Below are positions 1-12,714 of a DNA stretch of 64,000 bases, piece by piece. A program made the position numbers and the translations under genes. The notes under the pieces were generated by a model. That model was not told where the DNA came from. It searched no databases and was given only the letters and a program-made list of their open reading frames with translations. Location of the stretch: NCBI GenBank assembly GCA_947623455.1, contig OX392538.1, positions 23,559,001-23,623,000 on the forward strand. The letters run 5' to 3'. How positions within the stretch are numbered: position 1 is the stretch's first letter; the number at the start of each line of letters is the position of its first letter. The stretch is from Mimachlamys varia (taxonomy: Eukaryota > Mollusca > Bivalvia > Pectinida > Pectinidae).

Positions 1-1
1 G

Positions 2-1119
2 CAAGACTTGTCAGCTGCATTCGATGTCATCGATCATAGCATTCTCCATACACGTCTTGGGTATTCGTATGGAGTGACTGACGACGCCCTATGCTGGATA
101 CAGTCCTATCTAAGTGATCGACGGCAGTGTATTGCAATCGGATCTTCTGTTTCACCTGACAGCATGCTGGATGTCAAGGTTCCTTAAGGGTCTGTGTTAA
201 GACCCCGTAAATACTGCATGTATCCAAAACCAATCGGTGAGATTTGTCATCGACATAACCTTTGTCATCACTGTTATGCTGATGACACACAGATCTACAT
301 GGTCATCAGATCTAGACCACAGTACAGCTGGGACACCATATTAGAAAATCTGGAAGCTTGTCTGACAGACATCAGAAGCTGGATGAATGCCATCATGCTA
401 AAGCTAAATCGAGAAAGGCGGAACCGATCGTCTTTTCTCCAAAGTGTAAGCAATCAACGGCTCTCCAGCTCAAGGTCGGAACAAGTACTGTAGAAGCTGT
501 CCCAACTGTTAAAAATCTAGGGGTGTACTTTGATAGTTCACTGAACATGAAGAAACAAGTGAATGCTATTGTCAATTCCTGTAACTACCAGATCAGAAAC
601 ATCGGCTGTATACGGCAGTTTATAACTGCCGATGCATGCAAGATTTTGGTTCATTCGCTTGTTACCTCACGGCTGGACTATGGAAATGCCCTACTCTGTG
701 GTATATCTAACAAATTGACAAGTCGCCCAAAGAAGGTCCAGAACACGGCAGCACGTCTCGTTTCTCGAGTTAGAAACAGATAACACATCACTCCTGTTCT
801 CTATTCATTGCACTGGTTACCTGTACAATACAGGTCACAATACAAAATCTTGGTATACACATACAAGGCACTGGATGGGACAGCTCCCCAGTACATAAGG
901 GAGCTAGTTACCCTGTATCAGCCGTGACGATCACTAAGGTCGGAGACAGAATCATTGTTGTGTGTCCCAAAATCTCGTACTGTGACCTATGGAAACCTGT
1001 GTTTTGGGAAAGTTTCGGCCACGTTGTGGAATAGCTTACCATTCGCTATCAGAAAAACAAATACTCTTGCCAAATTCAAGAAACATCTTAAGATGTACCT
1101 TTTCACGTCTGCATATTAG
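2..1119 (+). pseudogene. Remnant of a non-LTR retrotransposon reverse transcriptase (CR1/L2-like)
   Basis: Seen: a decayed reading frame begins inside the RT palm with DLSAAFDVIDH and continues through a GSVL motif, YADDTQ (about 275-290, the catalytic Asp pair) and the LINE thumb region (SRLDYGN near 670, LHWLPVQYRSQYK near 810, ATLWNSLP near 1020), ending at TAG 1117-1119. It has an in-frame TAA just before GSVL (about 184), a deletion or frameshift near 400, and later stops near 781 and 925. The 5' half of the element lies outside the window or is lost. Known: this motif order is that of CR1/L2/Jockey-type LINEs. Inference: a dead, 5'-truncated copy; the exact clade is not settled. Confidence 0.85.
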
Positions 1120-1148
1120 GGTACCGACTTAGACGACATGTATATACT

Positions 1149-1305
1149 TAAGGATTAACCTTTGATTTTGTTTAGTTTATTAGATCATAAATCCAATGGA
1201 GCAAGAGGTAAATTGCGTAAACGCAAAGCGTTTACGTTAAATTTTCCGACTGCTCCATTGGATTTATGATCTAATAAACTGAACAAAATCAAAGGTTAAT
1301 CCTTA
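1149..1305. repeat. Near-perfect 157-bp foldback (inverted repeat) element
   Basis: Seen: the left arm 1149-1203 is the reverse complement of the right arm 1251-1305, with a single mismatch over 55 bp. The 47-bp centre folds again: TAAATTGCGTAAACGC pairs with GCGTTTACG around an AAA loop. It starts about 30 bp after the LINE stop codon. It may be a foldback MITE or a rearranged LINE 3' end. No protein-coding function is expected. Confidence 0.85.
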
Positions 1306-1745
1306 TATTTACAGTATTTTCCTGTAAATGGTTCATAAGTTTTCTGTTCAATTTAGCCCCATCTGCAGACATATATTTCATTTCAAAACGTGAAAACAGT
1401 TCAATAAATGTAACAGCATGAAGTTTGCATAAGCCGTAGCTAGCTCCGCCCCTGTCAATTGTTAATGACGTCAGGCAATTGTGATTCGAACGGGATAATT
1501 TGCATAGCTTCACCCACATGTATTGTTGTCGACATCATAGAAATTTTGCACGTTCTCAAGTATGGTTAATGGAAAATAACTCTAGTTTGCAGTACAATGG
1601 TTATCGAGTGAATATCAGTGTAGACTGTAAATATTGACATTTGTTTATCTACAGTAGATGTAGTTCGTATTTATATGCATTTTTTATATTATCACATTAG
1701 CTTAGATTGTAATAACTTCTTTATTTATGCAGTGTAAGTATCAAA

Positions 1746-1903
1746 TTATTAACTTCATGTTCTGAAGCGCTTTAGAGTTATTTTACAAATTGAATAGACG
1801 TTATGTAAATTTTATTTATTATTATTATATTATATAACATTTATATAACGCTATATACAATTTATAAAATTATTCTAAAGCGTTTCACAACATGAAGATA
1901 ATA
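1746..1903. repeat. Imperfect foldback (inverted repeat), MITE-like
   Basis: Seen: 1746-1812 and 1839-1903 are imperfect reverse complements (TTCATGTTCTGAAGCGCTTT against AAAGCGTTTCACAACATGAA), separated by an AT-only spacer. It is more diverged than the neighbouring foldback at 1149. Probably a decayed hairpin-type MITE. Confidence 0.6.
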
Positions 1904-1929
1904 ATTATAGTATATATATTATAAAGATT

Positions 1930-2172
1930 TTAATACAGGAGAATGTTTCGACAGTATTTCATCAATGTGTAAGTAGGGTTACCGAGGTTATCAAGCAGGC
2001 CTATTTCTTTTTGCAAGCAATGAAGGTAATGGGGTTTGCAAACAATGACCAATTTGTTAGATTCTTTGTCTGCAGACACAACCACATACTTATCGTGTAG
2101 ATCGTTTAGTGTTGCTAGAACATCGGAGTCAAGAAATATCAACTCGTGTTTAGTTTTCATTTTGTGACGCAA
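1930..2172 (-). pseudogene. Fragment of an RT-encoding retroelement (Penelope-like suspected), N-terminal part
   Basis: Seen: an 80-residue minus-strand frame containing DKYVVVSADKESNKLVIVCK, then Y-x(2)-CLQKE and NPTYT. Known: this stretch precedes the catalytic RT core in a family of invertebrate retroelements whose core carries GIPMG and a YIDD-like box; the remnant at 46730-47130 shows that core part. Inference: a truncated dead copy of that family. The Penelope label is tentative. Confidence 0.55.
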
Positions 2173-3370
2173 ACTGCCTATTTAACTTATACTTAACACA
2201 TACTATACTTAATACATTGGTTCTAACTGAAAACAAATATTGAGATCCCCGCAACAAAACTTCATTAACTACTGCAGACCTAACCGATTGGTCTTAGAGT
2301 TGTGGGATCGCACAACTTTACACAATTTGCGGTGTGCGCACGATGTTCGAACGGTGTGTGCACGATGTGAGAACGATGCGATCCTGGGCGATTATTTCTA
2401 CCGCACATGTATGTGCACGGTAAACTAACATTGTGCGATGAAAATTGTTTTTGATGGAAATTGAGAAATGACTTAACAGTATATACGATTTCGTGGTAGT
2501 TGTTTTAAGGTTATGTCCTAAGTTTAGCTACATATATAAGCTGATCTTTCTCTCTGTTTTGTTATCATAACAAATGAACTTTTTTTAATTTTTGAAGCAA
2601 ACGAAATAAACACGTGTAAACGTTGAGCACAAGTTAACACGTTCTCATTCAGGCAAACATTGCCAGTTTTTCCAAGTTTAACATAAATTAATACGTCTTT
2701 GGCCAGGGGCGTTTACATAACTTGAGTAGGTGAACAACATTTGATGGGAAGGAAAAGGGGTACAAATTACAACATTGCTAATTATTAACGTCCGGTTATG
2801 TTTTCTTAACGGTCACACGTCAGCGAATAGCAGTAGTGGCGTCGCCACAGGGCAGGTAAAACTACGTCATGTTATTTACCTGTTGTGTTACCAGCGAGCT
2901 AAACCCATTCTTGCCCGTCTCATGGTCACTGTAATACTGTTTACTGTAATTTAAACTTGACATAGTCTAAATAAATGTTATGCGAATGCATATATATATA
3001 GTGTGCCGAAAAGAATGTTCCACGTCTTTTTAATTCCGTAATATTCATTGACCAGTTGTATTAAATCATGCGTGTTTGCGGAGAGAACCGCACAGATGAA
3101 CGAACGATCTTTAGATCGACAAGTTATATGCACCATGACAGAGCGATGTGTGAACAGTGTATGTACGATGTATGCATAAAGTGCGCATGCACGTTTTGGT
3201 GCGATGTGCGTCACCACAACTTTTGTTTGAAACAGATGAACTAAACTGCTTGGCATAAAAAGGCGAAAAACAATTGTTGATTTAATTTCGGGGTCTAATT
3301 ACATTCCGTAGGACCACATTTCTCAACTACAACTTGGAAACAGTTGATATCCCCACCCTATAACCAATAA
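2173..3370. other. Gene-free stretch with GTGC/CGATGTG-rich segments
   Basis: No supportable gene. Two segments (about 2310-2440 and 3070-3225) are rich in alternating GTGCGCACGATGTG-like words and look like diverged short-period repeats or two copies of one unnamed element. The rest is featureless AT-rich sequence. Confidence 0.4.
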
Positions 3371-3375
3371 AAAAT

Positions 3376-3690
3376 CAGAGAATACCAAAGCGTCAACAAA
3401 ACCGTAATCCGAACTCAAAATTGATTAAACTAGGGGCAAAATAGGAACAAAGGAACGATTCACATGGAGACTCTCGTAAAAGCACAAGAAAATTAGACCA
3501 GCGTGTTCTGCTTCATCGACAACACCCAACTTGTAAATCTTGGTCACATTCAAGTAAGCATCAATCCTCAAAATGAGAACTTAGTCATCATTGTCATCAC
3601 AACAAGTAAACACACTAACAAGCAAACTCAATAACGTCCATGTTCATATCACACAAAGATACAGACTATTTCTCGATGAATGTATAACCA
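3376..3690 (+). repeat. R1 interspersed repeat, copy 1
   Basis: Begins AGAGAATACCAAAGCGTCAA, the conserved R1 start, then runs through a degraded core (CTGCTTCATCGACAACACC near 3508) to TCTCGATGAA. Same orientation as copies at 22165, 31765, 56566 and 63193. The core here has lost part of GAAGAGTAAGCGTCTT. Confidence 0.8.
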
Positions 3691-4600
3691 ATGTATATGC
3701 ACTGTAAATGGACACATTTTCGCGGTACGTTTCACGGCACTATTCGCGCTAAAATATGGTGGTGCTAATTGGAGTATCGTATGATTCTTAAATAGTTATT
3801 ATCAGGGAAGAATTTATCATCGCGCTAATATGCCAAAAAGTGACTTTGTGCTAAAGGTTTTTTTAAAAAGAAAGCACGTTTTCAGTTTAAAATTGCTGAG
3901 TACAAAATGGCGATTAAATATATGCTTCCACAAATGTCTATGTGACTTTTCCACACTTGGAGACAACCCCTTGGTCATTACTACTTTAAAACTGTTGATA
4001 TCTTCACTTCAAAGTATTTGTACAATTATCGGGTAAAAAGAGACCAGTGTAGTTTTTTATACTATAACTGACAAGAGGGTGTAGCCACAACCCTAGAATA
4101 CTAGTTATAGTTTTACTTCTAAATTTGTAAATTAAAGGGGTTTTATGCACCTGACCCTTCTGCTTCTACATTAGTTTAGACATTTTGGATTTCCACCTAT
4201 TGACCCCAAGCATCACTAAAGGACAAAACAGCTGTATGGTGCAGTTTAATTCATTTTTCGTCATACTGTATCTATTACTGAATTTAAAAGGTGCAGCACA
4301 TGTGTATGCTTTTTTGAATCACACTTCAGAAACAGCTGATATACCCATATACATACCTATTTCTTTGCAGATGTTGTTACAAATATTGGTTTTTGGGTCT
4401 GTTCTCTAGACTTTTTATTTTCGAGTGTATTTTGTAATGTTTGCTTAGATATAACTTATCCAGGTAGACGATCCCCTTGTTTACGATGCATTAGCTGTTG
4501 ATTTTAATGTATCTAGATTTGAGATTTATTATTTAATGACTTCATAGAAATGGAAAAAAATCACATATAAAACAGAAACGTTTCGATTGCTTTACTCTTG
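3691..4600. other. Gene-free stretch downstream of the Calx-beta gene
   Basis: AT-rich sequence. Short open frames (for example 3830-4036) have no recognisable domains. Nothing supportable is seen. Confidence 0.4.
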
Positions 4601-4601
4601 T

Positions 4602-4607
4602 TTTATT
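4602..4607 (-). terminator. Candidate polyadenylation signal of the Calx-beta/EGF gene
   Basis: AATAAA on the minus strand, about 50 bp past the TAG stop at 4659, within an overlapping AAAATAAAATAAAA run. Position fits a short 3' UTR. Confidence 0.5.
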
Positions 4608-4658
4608 TTATTTTGGTTTAGTCACTTTACAATCTTGTACAGATTGAGATTTGACGGA

Positions 4659-7600
4659 CTAATAACCTCCACCACCGCTACACTTGCATCCTCCGTGGTA
4701 CGGATCTCCACGGAAGTTGGCTTTACAAACACATCTGTTGGTGTTCGTGTTACAGTACGAGTTCTGGTATTTCCAGCATATTCCTCCACATGGTTCTGAA
4801 ATAGAAACAGTTAAGATATAACAATTGTTCACATATCTCGTCATGTTGATTTTCTCAAATGAGTTCTTTTTATTAATCAAGAACTCAATTTGTGCGAGCA
4901 TTTGAACTAAAAGAATCGGGTAACTTAACACTATAAATCAAGGCGATAACATATCTCTGCAAGTTCTTTTGTATAATATAGTTATTAAAGACATCATCAT
5001 ACATACATAACTGCATATTAAAAAGATGCCCGGTTAAGAATTAAAAAGAAAATCTCAGTACATAATTATACAAAAGTAATCTTTAGACAGATATGTAATA
5101 GAAGTTAAACTTATTGGGTCGTCATACCGTAGTTTAATACTTACTATCGTCATCCTGAATTGTTACCCTGGTTTCACTTCGGGGTCCTATCCCCCCTGCG
5201 GGTCTTGCTGATGTTAATGTCACTTTAAACTGTTCAGTCTTTTCATAGAACTGTACAAATGGATTGAGTTATTTAAATGCCCACAACAAAATTTGATTTC
5301 GAATGCATGCGCATCTGGTATCTTCGATAACTCTATTGTAGTTATATTGTAGTGTCAGATACAGAATTCAGTAATTATTCTAAAGTACAATTTTGATTCT
5401 ATTCAAAAAAACATTTTTTTCTGTTTGTACTGTAATCAAACTATTTTGTTCAAGATTTTATTTCATGCAAAGAAGTTTACGAAGTTATGCATTTTGAAAA
5501 CATGCCTTAGAATCATCTCTACAAAACTTACCTTGTCGTTTACGATTGGGATTACGATATTTTTCCAATTTTCATTGACTCCAAATACAATGGTCCCAGA
5601 CCGACCTTTGAAGTCACTGTTTAATCTAGCCGTTAAATCTGTTGTTCTCCAGTAAACAGTTACTTTATGGAGTCCTCCTCCGGGTATTCTATCGACTTGG
5701 AGTTTCACACTACCAACGCTCTCTTTTACTGTATAACTTGTTCGTGCAAATTGGAATTTGGCAATTTCTAAAGGCAATTGCAAATATATAACAGTAATTA
5801 TTGAAGGGCAAACACATATCTTAAAGGCCGTTCGATGTTATGTCTGGTATCTCACAATGGTTTAAATCGTTCACTAGCTACAACATTTAAAAAAAAGCAA
5901 ATTTGCTGAACAAAAAATTTCTATTATAAAAAATGACAAAAACACACAGGAAAACTAGACGTTTGTATTTGTTTAATTGTAACTATCTTTCTTTATGTCA
6001 ATTAATAGATTTTACGAAAGTTATTTTTGACAGATATGGAATAGATGATATACTAATGGAGTCTAAACATTGTAGCTGATACTTACTATCGTCATCCTCG
6101 ATTGTTACCGTGGTTACACGGCGGGGTCCGATCGCCCCACCGGGTCTTGCTGATGTTAAGGTCACTTTAAACTGTTCAGTCCTTTCAGGGATCTATAAGA
6201 AAATAACGACTTAATTAAATATCAACCTAAAACTATTTCCGATTCAGGCTTATCTTGTATCTTTAATATATGCATTGTCGTGTCAAAAACAAAATCCAGT
6301 TCTAAGCTTAAGTCTCCTAATTCTGTTACAAATTCATTTATTGGATTCTTGTTCTATAAACAAAATATTTTCTGTTCTGCTAGATTTTATTTCATGCATT
6401 TTGTTCTTAGAATTAATGCATATTGAATAAAATTCAAATAATCATCTATACAAAACTAACCTGGTCGTTTTTTATTGGGATTTGGATGGATTTCCATTTT
6501 ATACCAGCTTCAAATGTAACGCTCCCAGAAGCAAGTCCGTAGTCACTCCCAAATCTAGCCGTTAAAGCTGTTGCACTCCAGTAAACAATTACTTTATGGA
6601 GTCCTCCTCCGGGTATTCTATCGACTTGGAGTTTCACATTACCAACACTCTCTTTTACTGTATAACTTGTTCGTGCAAATTGGAATGTGGCAATTTCTGA
6701 AGGCAATTGCAAATATATAAAAGTTATTATTGAAGGGCAAACACATATCTTAAAGGCTGTTAGATATTATGTCTGGTATCTCACAATGGTTTAAATCGTG
6801 CACTAGCTACAAAAAAAAAGCAAATTTGCTGAACACAAAATTTTTGTTATAAAAAAGACAAAAACCCAGCAAGAAACTAGACTTTTGTATTTGTTTAATT
6901 GTAACTATCTTTCTTTATGTCAATTAATAGATTTTACGAAAGTTTGTTTTGACAGATATGGAATAGATGATATACTAATGGTTCTAAACATTGTAGCTGA
7001 TACTTACTATCGTCATCCTCGATTGTTACCGTCGTTACACGGCGGGGTCCAATCTCCCCTCCGGAACTTGCTGATGTTAAGGTCACTTTAAACTGTTCAG
7101 TCCTTTCAGGGATCTATACGATAAGAAATAATAAATTAAATATCAACTGAAAACTATTTCCGATTCATGCTTATCTTTTATCTTCAATATATGCATTGTC
7201 GTGTCAAAAACAAAATCCAGTTCTAAGCTTTAGTTTCCTAATTCTGTTACAAATTCATTTCTTGAATTCTTTTCTGTAAACAAAATATTTTCTATGTTTC
7301 TAGATTTTATTTTATGCATTTTGGTCATAGAAGTTATGCATATTGAATAATATTCAAATAATCATCTATACAAAACTAACCTGGTCGTTTTTTATTGGGA
7401 TTTGGATGGATTTCCATTTTTCACCAGCTTCAAATGTAATGCTCCCAGAAGAAAGTCCGTAGTCACTCCCAAATCTAGCTGTTAAAGCTGTTGCACTCCA
7501 GTAAACAATTACTTTAAAGAGTCCTCCTCCGGGTATTCTATCGACTTGGAGTTTCACACTACCAACGCTCTCTTTTACTGTATAACTTGTTCGTGCAAAT

Positions 7601-9522
7601 TGGAATGCAGGTCTTTCTAAAAGCATATGCAAATAACAAAAATATTTAAAGGCCATCATATATTTTAATGTCCGTTTTATATTATGACTGTTATCACACA
7701 ATGGTATCACACAATCATGCAGAAGCTTAAATACTCGTTCTTCTAAAATATTCTTAATACTATACAAAATTAACAAGAAAATATGGCAAAGCTGCATGAC
7801 ACATTATTTGTTTGTAAAGAAAATGAAAAAAAAAACACTTGAGAACAAAGTAGACATATTGGACTTATTTGTTATTATTTTATAACTTTACCTTTCACAA
7901 TTATCCCGTCGACTTAATGGAAAGTTGCAATATTGCCACAAAAGTACAAGGCACATTATATTCATGCAAAGTTAGAATAACTTGTATCTCTCTTATGCAT
8001 TCCATATTTTTTTTTCATTAAATGGTGTAGACAGTATGCTGCCTTGATTTCCAAGAACGCTTCCAAGCATGGGGAAGCAGCGGATGTGCACAAAATGTTT
8101 ACAAATCAAAACCCTGTAGCTCTTTACGCCGCTCGGGTGTTTGAAAAAAAGATCATATAAAAACATGATTTCTTTGTTTTCTATTGCGTAAATTGACTTG
8201 TTGATTCTTTCAAATACAAATATGTCTTAAAATTGAAGGAGTCAATCTTATCATCTCAAACTAACCTTAATTTCTGTTGAACTTCTCAACTACTTGATGA
8301 TAGTGAAATGTTACTGTCCAAAGATGTATAGAGGCTATTCAATCGTTCCCGTTGAATATAAAATATATTTCACCAATATGGCTGAATTTTTTTTATATTT
8401 TCAAGAGTGTGTAGCACAAGTAAAAATATTAAAAAAATTAATCGGCCCTATGAGTTACGAGTTTTAAAATTTGCGGTTACAACTGATCGGAACGGAGTGC
8501 CAAAAGCTTATATAATAATAATACGCCACAGGATGAAGTTATACAGAAAATATACTAATAAAATCCATTAGATATATATTAATTTCCAAAATACTATAAC
8601 GGTTTTTAATTTTCTTACTTTATATTATTTGTTTCTAGAATAACGAAAAAAGTAGTATAGAAATAGTGCGCATTGACATCGGACCGAAGCTCATATCACT
8701 AGTGATGATATAATATTTCATATACCATCACTAGTGATGACATAAGCAGTGATGATATAATTTTTTTTCTGATATTTCACTGGTAAAAATGTAATAAAAG
8801 ATGTAACTGGTATTTGTAAAGTTTTTTTTTATAAACTCGATTAATGAGATGGAAAATGATTACAGTTGAGTATGTACGGTGTTAATCTTACCGACACAGC
8901 GGTGACCGCTATCAGGATGGTATCCTCTGTTACACACACATATTCCGTAGATTAGAGTTGAACCTGTACAACACCTTGGCTGATAGGTTGCCTCTGTAAC
9001 ATGATGGTGTCATGCATTACCATTAATCATAAACAACTCCAGTACAGCAGGTATTGATTTAAAAAAATATATATATAAGATTATAACTTGATATAAACGT
9101 TTTGCAAAATAGGAATTATTCGCCCTCAAGTTTTTGCTTTTTTCGCCCAACAATGGAAGGGTGAATTTATGACAGGTTGAACAGGCTTGCGTCTCACATT
9201 ACAATGATGATAAGGATCCAATCTATGTACATTGGAGAGAGCGAATTAAAAACAGGACAAAAACTTCCTGTTTTATAATATTCTAAATGTATTTAACAGT
9301 ATTTTTATATAATTTCAGAGCTTCAATAAAAAAATATTCAAATAAATATATATCAAGCGCCTATTCTTGTGTTCGTTAATGATATAGAATGTACGGTTAC
9401 CAGACTGTTTTAGCATATCGCACGCTTCATAAAACAGAAACAATATACATACCTGTTGTGGCGATCAACGACAGGACGCAGAGCGTGAAGCAAAAACCCA
9501 AAGTTGGTATTTGTTGGAACAT
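4659..9522 (-). CDS. Secreted EGF / triple Calx-beta / EGF protein, nine exons, 444 aa
   Basis: Role: probably a secreted extracellular-matrix or cell-surface-associated protein. Calx-beta motifs bind calcium in several families; function here is inferred. Exons (5' to 3'): 9453-9522, 8892-8993, 7381-7616, 7008-7113, 6461-6696, 6087-6192, 5532-5767, 5145-5250, 4659-4795, totalling 1335 nt with all phases agreeing. Exon 1 encodes a signal peptide (MFQQIPTLGF, then a hydrophobic run). Exon 2 is Cys-rich and EGF-like. Three exon pairs each encode one Calx-beta unit (start FQFARTSYTVKESVG, middle RIPGGG and SDYG or a variant, end TI-E/Q-DDD). The last exon is a second EGF-like unit ending CKCSGGGGY. 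Every Calx-beta unit is split by a phase-0 intron and bounded by phase-1 introns, so units can be added without shifting frame. The unit nearest the C-terminus is the most diverged. Exon borders were read by eye; alternative splicing that skips a unit would stay in frame. Confidence 0.85.
5768..7616 (-). repeat. Tandem duplication of an exon-pair unit (about 0.92 kb period) inside the Calx-beta gene
   Basis: Seen: exon pair plus introns at 5768-6696 and 6697-7616 align almost throughout, including intron text such as GTAACTATCTTTCTTTATGT at about 5981 and 6901. Equivalent exon starts (5767, 6696, 7616) are 929 and 920 bp apart. The third unit (5145-5767) shares its exons, but its internal intron differs. 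Confidence 0.85.
7620..8890. other. Long intron 2 of the Calx-beta gene, with a palindrome doublet
   Basis: No exon-like text. AT-rich. The only structure seen is ATCACTAGTGAT at 8695-8706 and again at 8727-8738, with a half copy near 8747. Confidence 0.45.
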
Positions 9523-9558
9523 CTTGATGACTGTTGAATATCGCTTGCTTCTTCGCTA

Positions 9559-9566
9559 TATTTATA
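9559..9566 (-). promoter_or_regulatory. TATA box of the Calx-beta/EGF gene
   Basis: TATAAATA on the minus strand, 37-44 bp upstream of the ATG at 9522. This places transcription start only about 10-15 nt before the ATG. The same motif at nearly the same distance is retained in the fossil paralogue (15804-15811), which supports its reality. Confidence 0.65.
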
Positions 9567-9649
9567 CCAAAAGTCACATGACTTTGATAGTACCTAATAC
9601 GATTCTAAGCTTATGTAAAACGATAAGTATATATAATCCGATCATCTGT

Positions 9650-12100
9650 TAGAACAGAAACGAGAAATATTTCATTCTTGTATAGGTAATCAAGATGTCA
9701 ACACCTGTTATCTTAACAGTATGTAACTTTGAAGTATATTTTATTTTTACATTTGAATAGTTGCATATAGTGTAAGTCATTACCAAATCGTAATACAGGT
9801 CATGTAATCTTCTGAACTATTTAAGTATTAATCTTATCATATTTATCCATACTGCATTTGAGTGTTTTTATCACGCTTAATCTGAACTGGGAATGTAAAA
9901 TATTAGATATTTGTCATGTTTGACCTAGGTAAAACAAGGTATTAATGGCACTTCAGGATGGCGACACTGACGACTGAATGAGAGCTAGATTCAATTGTTC
10001 ATTTTTTAGGCCGCTTCAGGTCACAATGGGACGAATCAAAGGTACAGTCTCTAAAACAAAGTCATGATGTGTTTGCCTACATATATAACTCACAGTCATC
10101 AAAGCAACAACCTAAAAAAAGATATCCGTGGATGAAACCCCGATAACAAGAACTGTGAAGAAGTCGGTTAATCAGCGAATTCAGCTAATTTTACTAACGC
10201 CCCTTGTGTTTTATTTTTACTTGTGAATCCTCTTTCGAACACAACACTTTTTAACTCGCTTACTGTCATCGAATTCTTCGAGTTGGCCGCCATTTTGTTT
10301 TAAAAGTGCCCTAAATAAAGTCACGTTCTGATAAAAGCCACATTACCAAACCGACTGGTATGTATCACGGAAATGCTGTGTTAAGTATCTGTTCCGAGCC
10401 AGACCGAAGTTTGTACGGCACAATACTATGATACCTCTCCATTGTATCTAACCCCAAAATATCGAAGGTTCTCAACCTATTCTCAATTCTTAACTTTAAG
10501 GATATGCTTTAAATAAAGAATACAGTAACACAAGTCTATAATGACACGCTAAGGACAAAAGAAATTAGTTAGTTATAAACATATTTCGTTACACATGTAT
10601 GACTTTCAGATGATAAAGCGCTCGCCTTATAATTGATAGCACAACATGGTAACCATGCATTCGTTATAAACATGTTTCAATGCATCTTCAAAAATAGTTT
10701 ATCTTGAAGTTTCTTAAGCGTGCATTCTCAAATTAAAGTTGAGAACGGACTCAATATTTGAGAATGATAAGAGACATGCTTTAATATGTAAGCACATGCT
10801 TAAATACGCAAATTTACCAACTCGAAGTGTATCAATTGTCATGATTTTTGACCGCCAAATACAATGCTTGTTTTGTTCTTCGCCAAATTTGTAAGGTATT
10901 CCAGGGGTAGAAATTAAGCTAAAAAGTATGATATGATCTGTAATCCCCCTGAATATCTGGTATCCCGTCTTCGTATTGGCAAAATTGAAAAAAATCACTG
11001 TGCCTTTCTTAAAGATCAACTAAAGGATGCTACTTCACTTTCAAATAACATTAAACTATAATTATGTTACATCTTAGCTAACGATACTGTAATGTAAAAG
11101 TCAAAACGACGAAAAAAATTATATGAATTGTCATAAATTGAGATATAAATTAACCTTATTTTGCACCAAAAAACTAATAACATTTAAACACACATGCACA
11201 CAAACACTGAACACATACATCTAAACAAATGATTTTATGAAATGTTACTGTTATGCCAATACTTTGTTTGCTAATATATGGCCTGATTTGAAATGGGGTA
11301 ATCAATAGAATTGTTGTTTACAACACCATAAGTGTGATTTTATAAATAAGTACCTTATCTGAGAGACGGTATACAGCCTGATGTTGGATCAGTGGCATGT
11401 CCGCATTTTAGTCAATTTCGTACATCATTAAATACTATACATTAAAAGTGTATATTTTCGCGAGTGATTTTTTGTTGTTGAAGAAATATTCACGTTTTCA
11501 GCATGCCAAAACGTTACTGTACATAATGGAAAACTACCAAAGAACCTCCCGACCGAGTTTGATACAACCGAACCAGAATACCTCAACAGAATACATGATG
11601 TTATTGATAAAGAAAATGTATATTCCACTGGAACTGGTTATATACATCTCTGTTAATTCTGGTAAACGGATTATTAATATCATTTGTATAACGAAAAGAT
11701 TAATGTATTACCAAAAGGTTAATTAAGAGCCATATAGTGTCTAAAGAACGATATAGATCAAATTGGAATATACAAATCAATTAAATTGTGCATTTTAGTA
11801 CTGCAGTTTACGTCCTTAGTCTATTGTATCTGTAACGGACATGGTTCAGTAATAGAGTGGTGTCTGGTGAGTATATAACGATGACTATCGTGAATTGTAT
11901 GCCGACATAGTGTTACATCGCCTTTGAGTTTTTCTTTTTTGTTTTGTATGGTCAAAGTATTCACGTATAAAGTAGTTGATGTGTCAATATGTTATCGTGT
12001 AATATATTCTCGGCCATTAATTAAAATGAAAAAACAAATAATCCATGTCACGAACAATTTAAATTTTACACTATGCATATACTTTTAAAAACAAAATTGC
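9650..12100. other. Gene-free stretch between the Calx-beta gene and its fossil paralogue
   Basis: AT-rich, no recognised gene or repeat of the families listed here. A 45-codon open stretch at about 11496-11655 (plus), preceded by a TTTTCAG acceptor-like site, is the only exon-like text; it ends in a stop and matches nothing I recognise. Confidence 0.35.
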
Positions 12101-12714
12101 CTTACACTCATCATCCTTTATTGTTACGACTGTTATCCGCCGTCTCTAAGTAGTTCTCCAGAACTAGCTGATTGCAAGGTTACCTTGAACAATTCAGTTT
12201 TTTCAAAGATCTGTTCAAATAGAAATCGCTCATTATGTTTCAGCTTAATTGAAACGGCACATTATTTCAAAATAATTATACTGTTAACGATGTTGTTTTT
12301 GCGCGACCAAAGTTTAGCGCATGCCCGAAATTAAACAAATAAGCGCAATGATGACTTGTCGCACTCGCAATATTTGCTTTAGAAAGCGATATACAGAAAC
12401 TATAATTACTTTAATGTTAACGATGGGACTTTATTGAGTACTCCGGATATTCTGTCGATCTGTAATTTTACTGTTCCAGCATTTTCGTTGTTCACAACGT
12501 AACTTGATCGGGCAAATTGGAACTTGCCTGGGACTGAAAAAAAAGTATTTATATTCATTTAGTGTAAAAAAAAATTGTATTGATTTGCACACATTTACAT
12601 GTTTAAATGAACCGTATCTATTTAGTACTTTTAAAACTCTTTTTTAAGATTTATAATATTGAATATTTGAATTGCATCAAGTACTCCCCCGAAAATGTAC
12701 ATCAATGTATAGCT

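Noticed and set aside
1149..1305. microRNA precursor
   Set aside because: Arms are too long and too perfectly paired, with a nested hairpin and repeat context; a foldback element is more likely.
11496..11655. Exon-like open stretch after TTTTCAG (contains NGKLPKNLPTEFDTTEPEY)
   Set aside because: Pleasant composition but isolated, ends in a stop, and no partner exon or homologue is recognised; kept only as a note.
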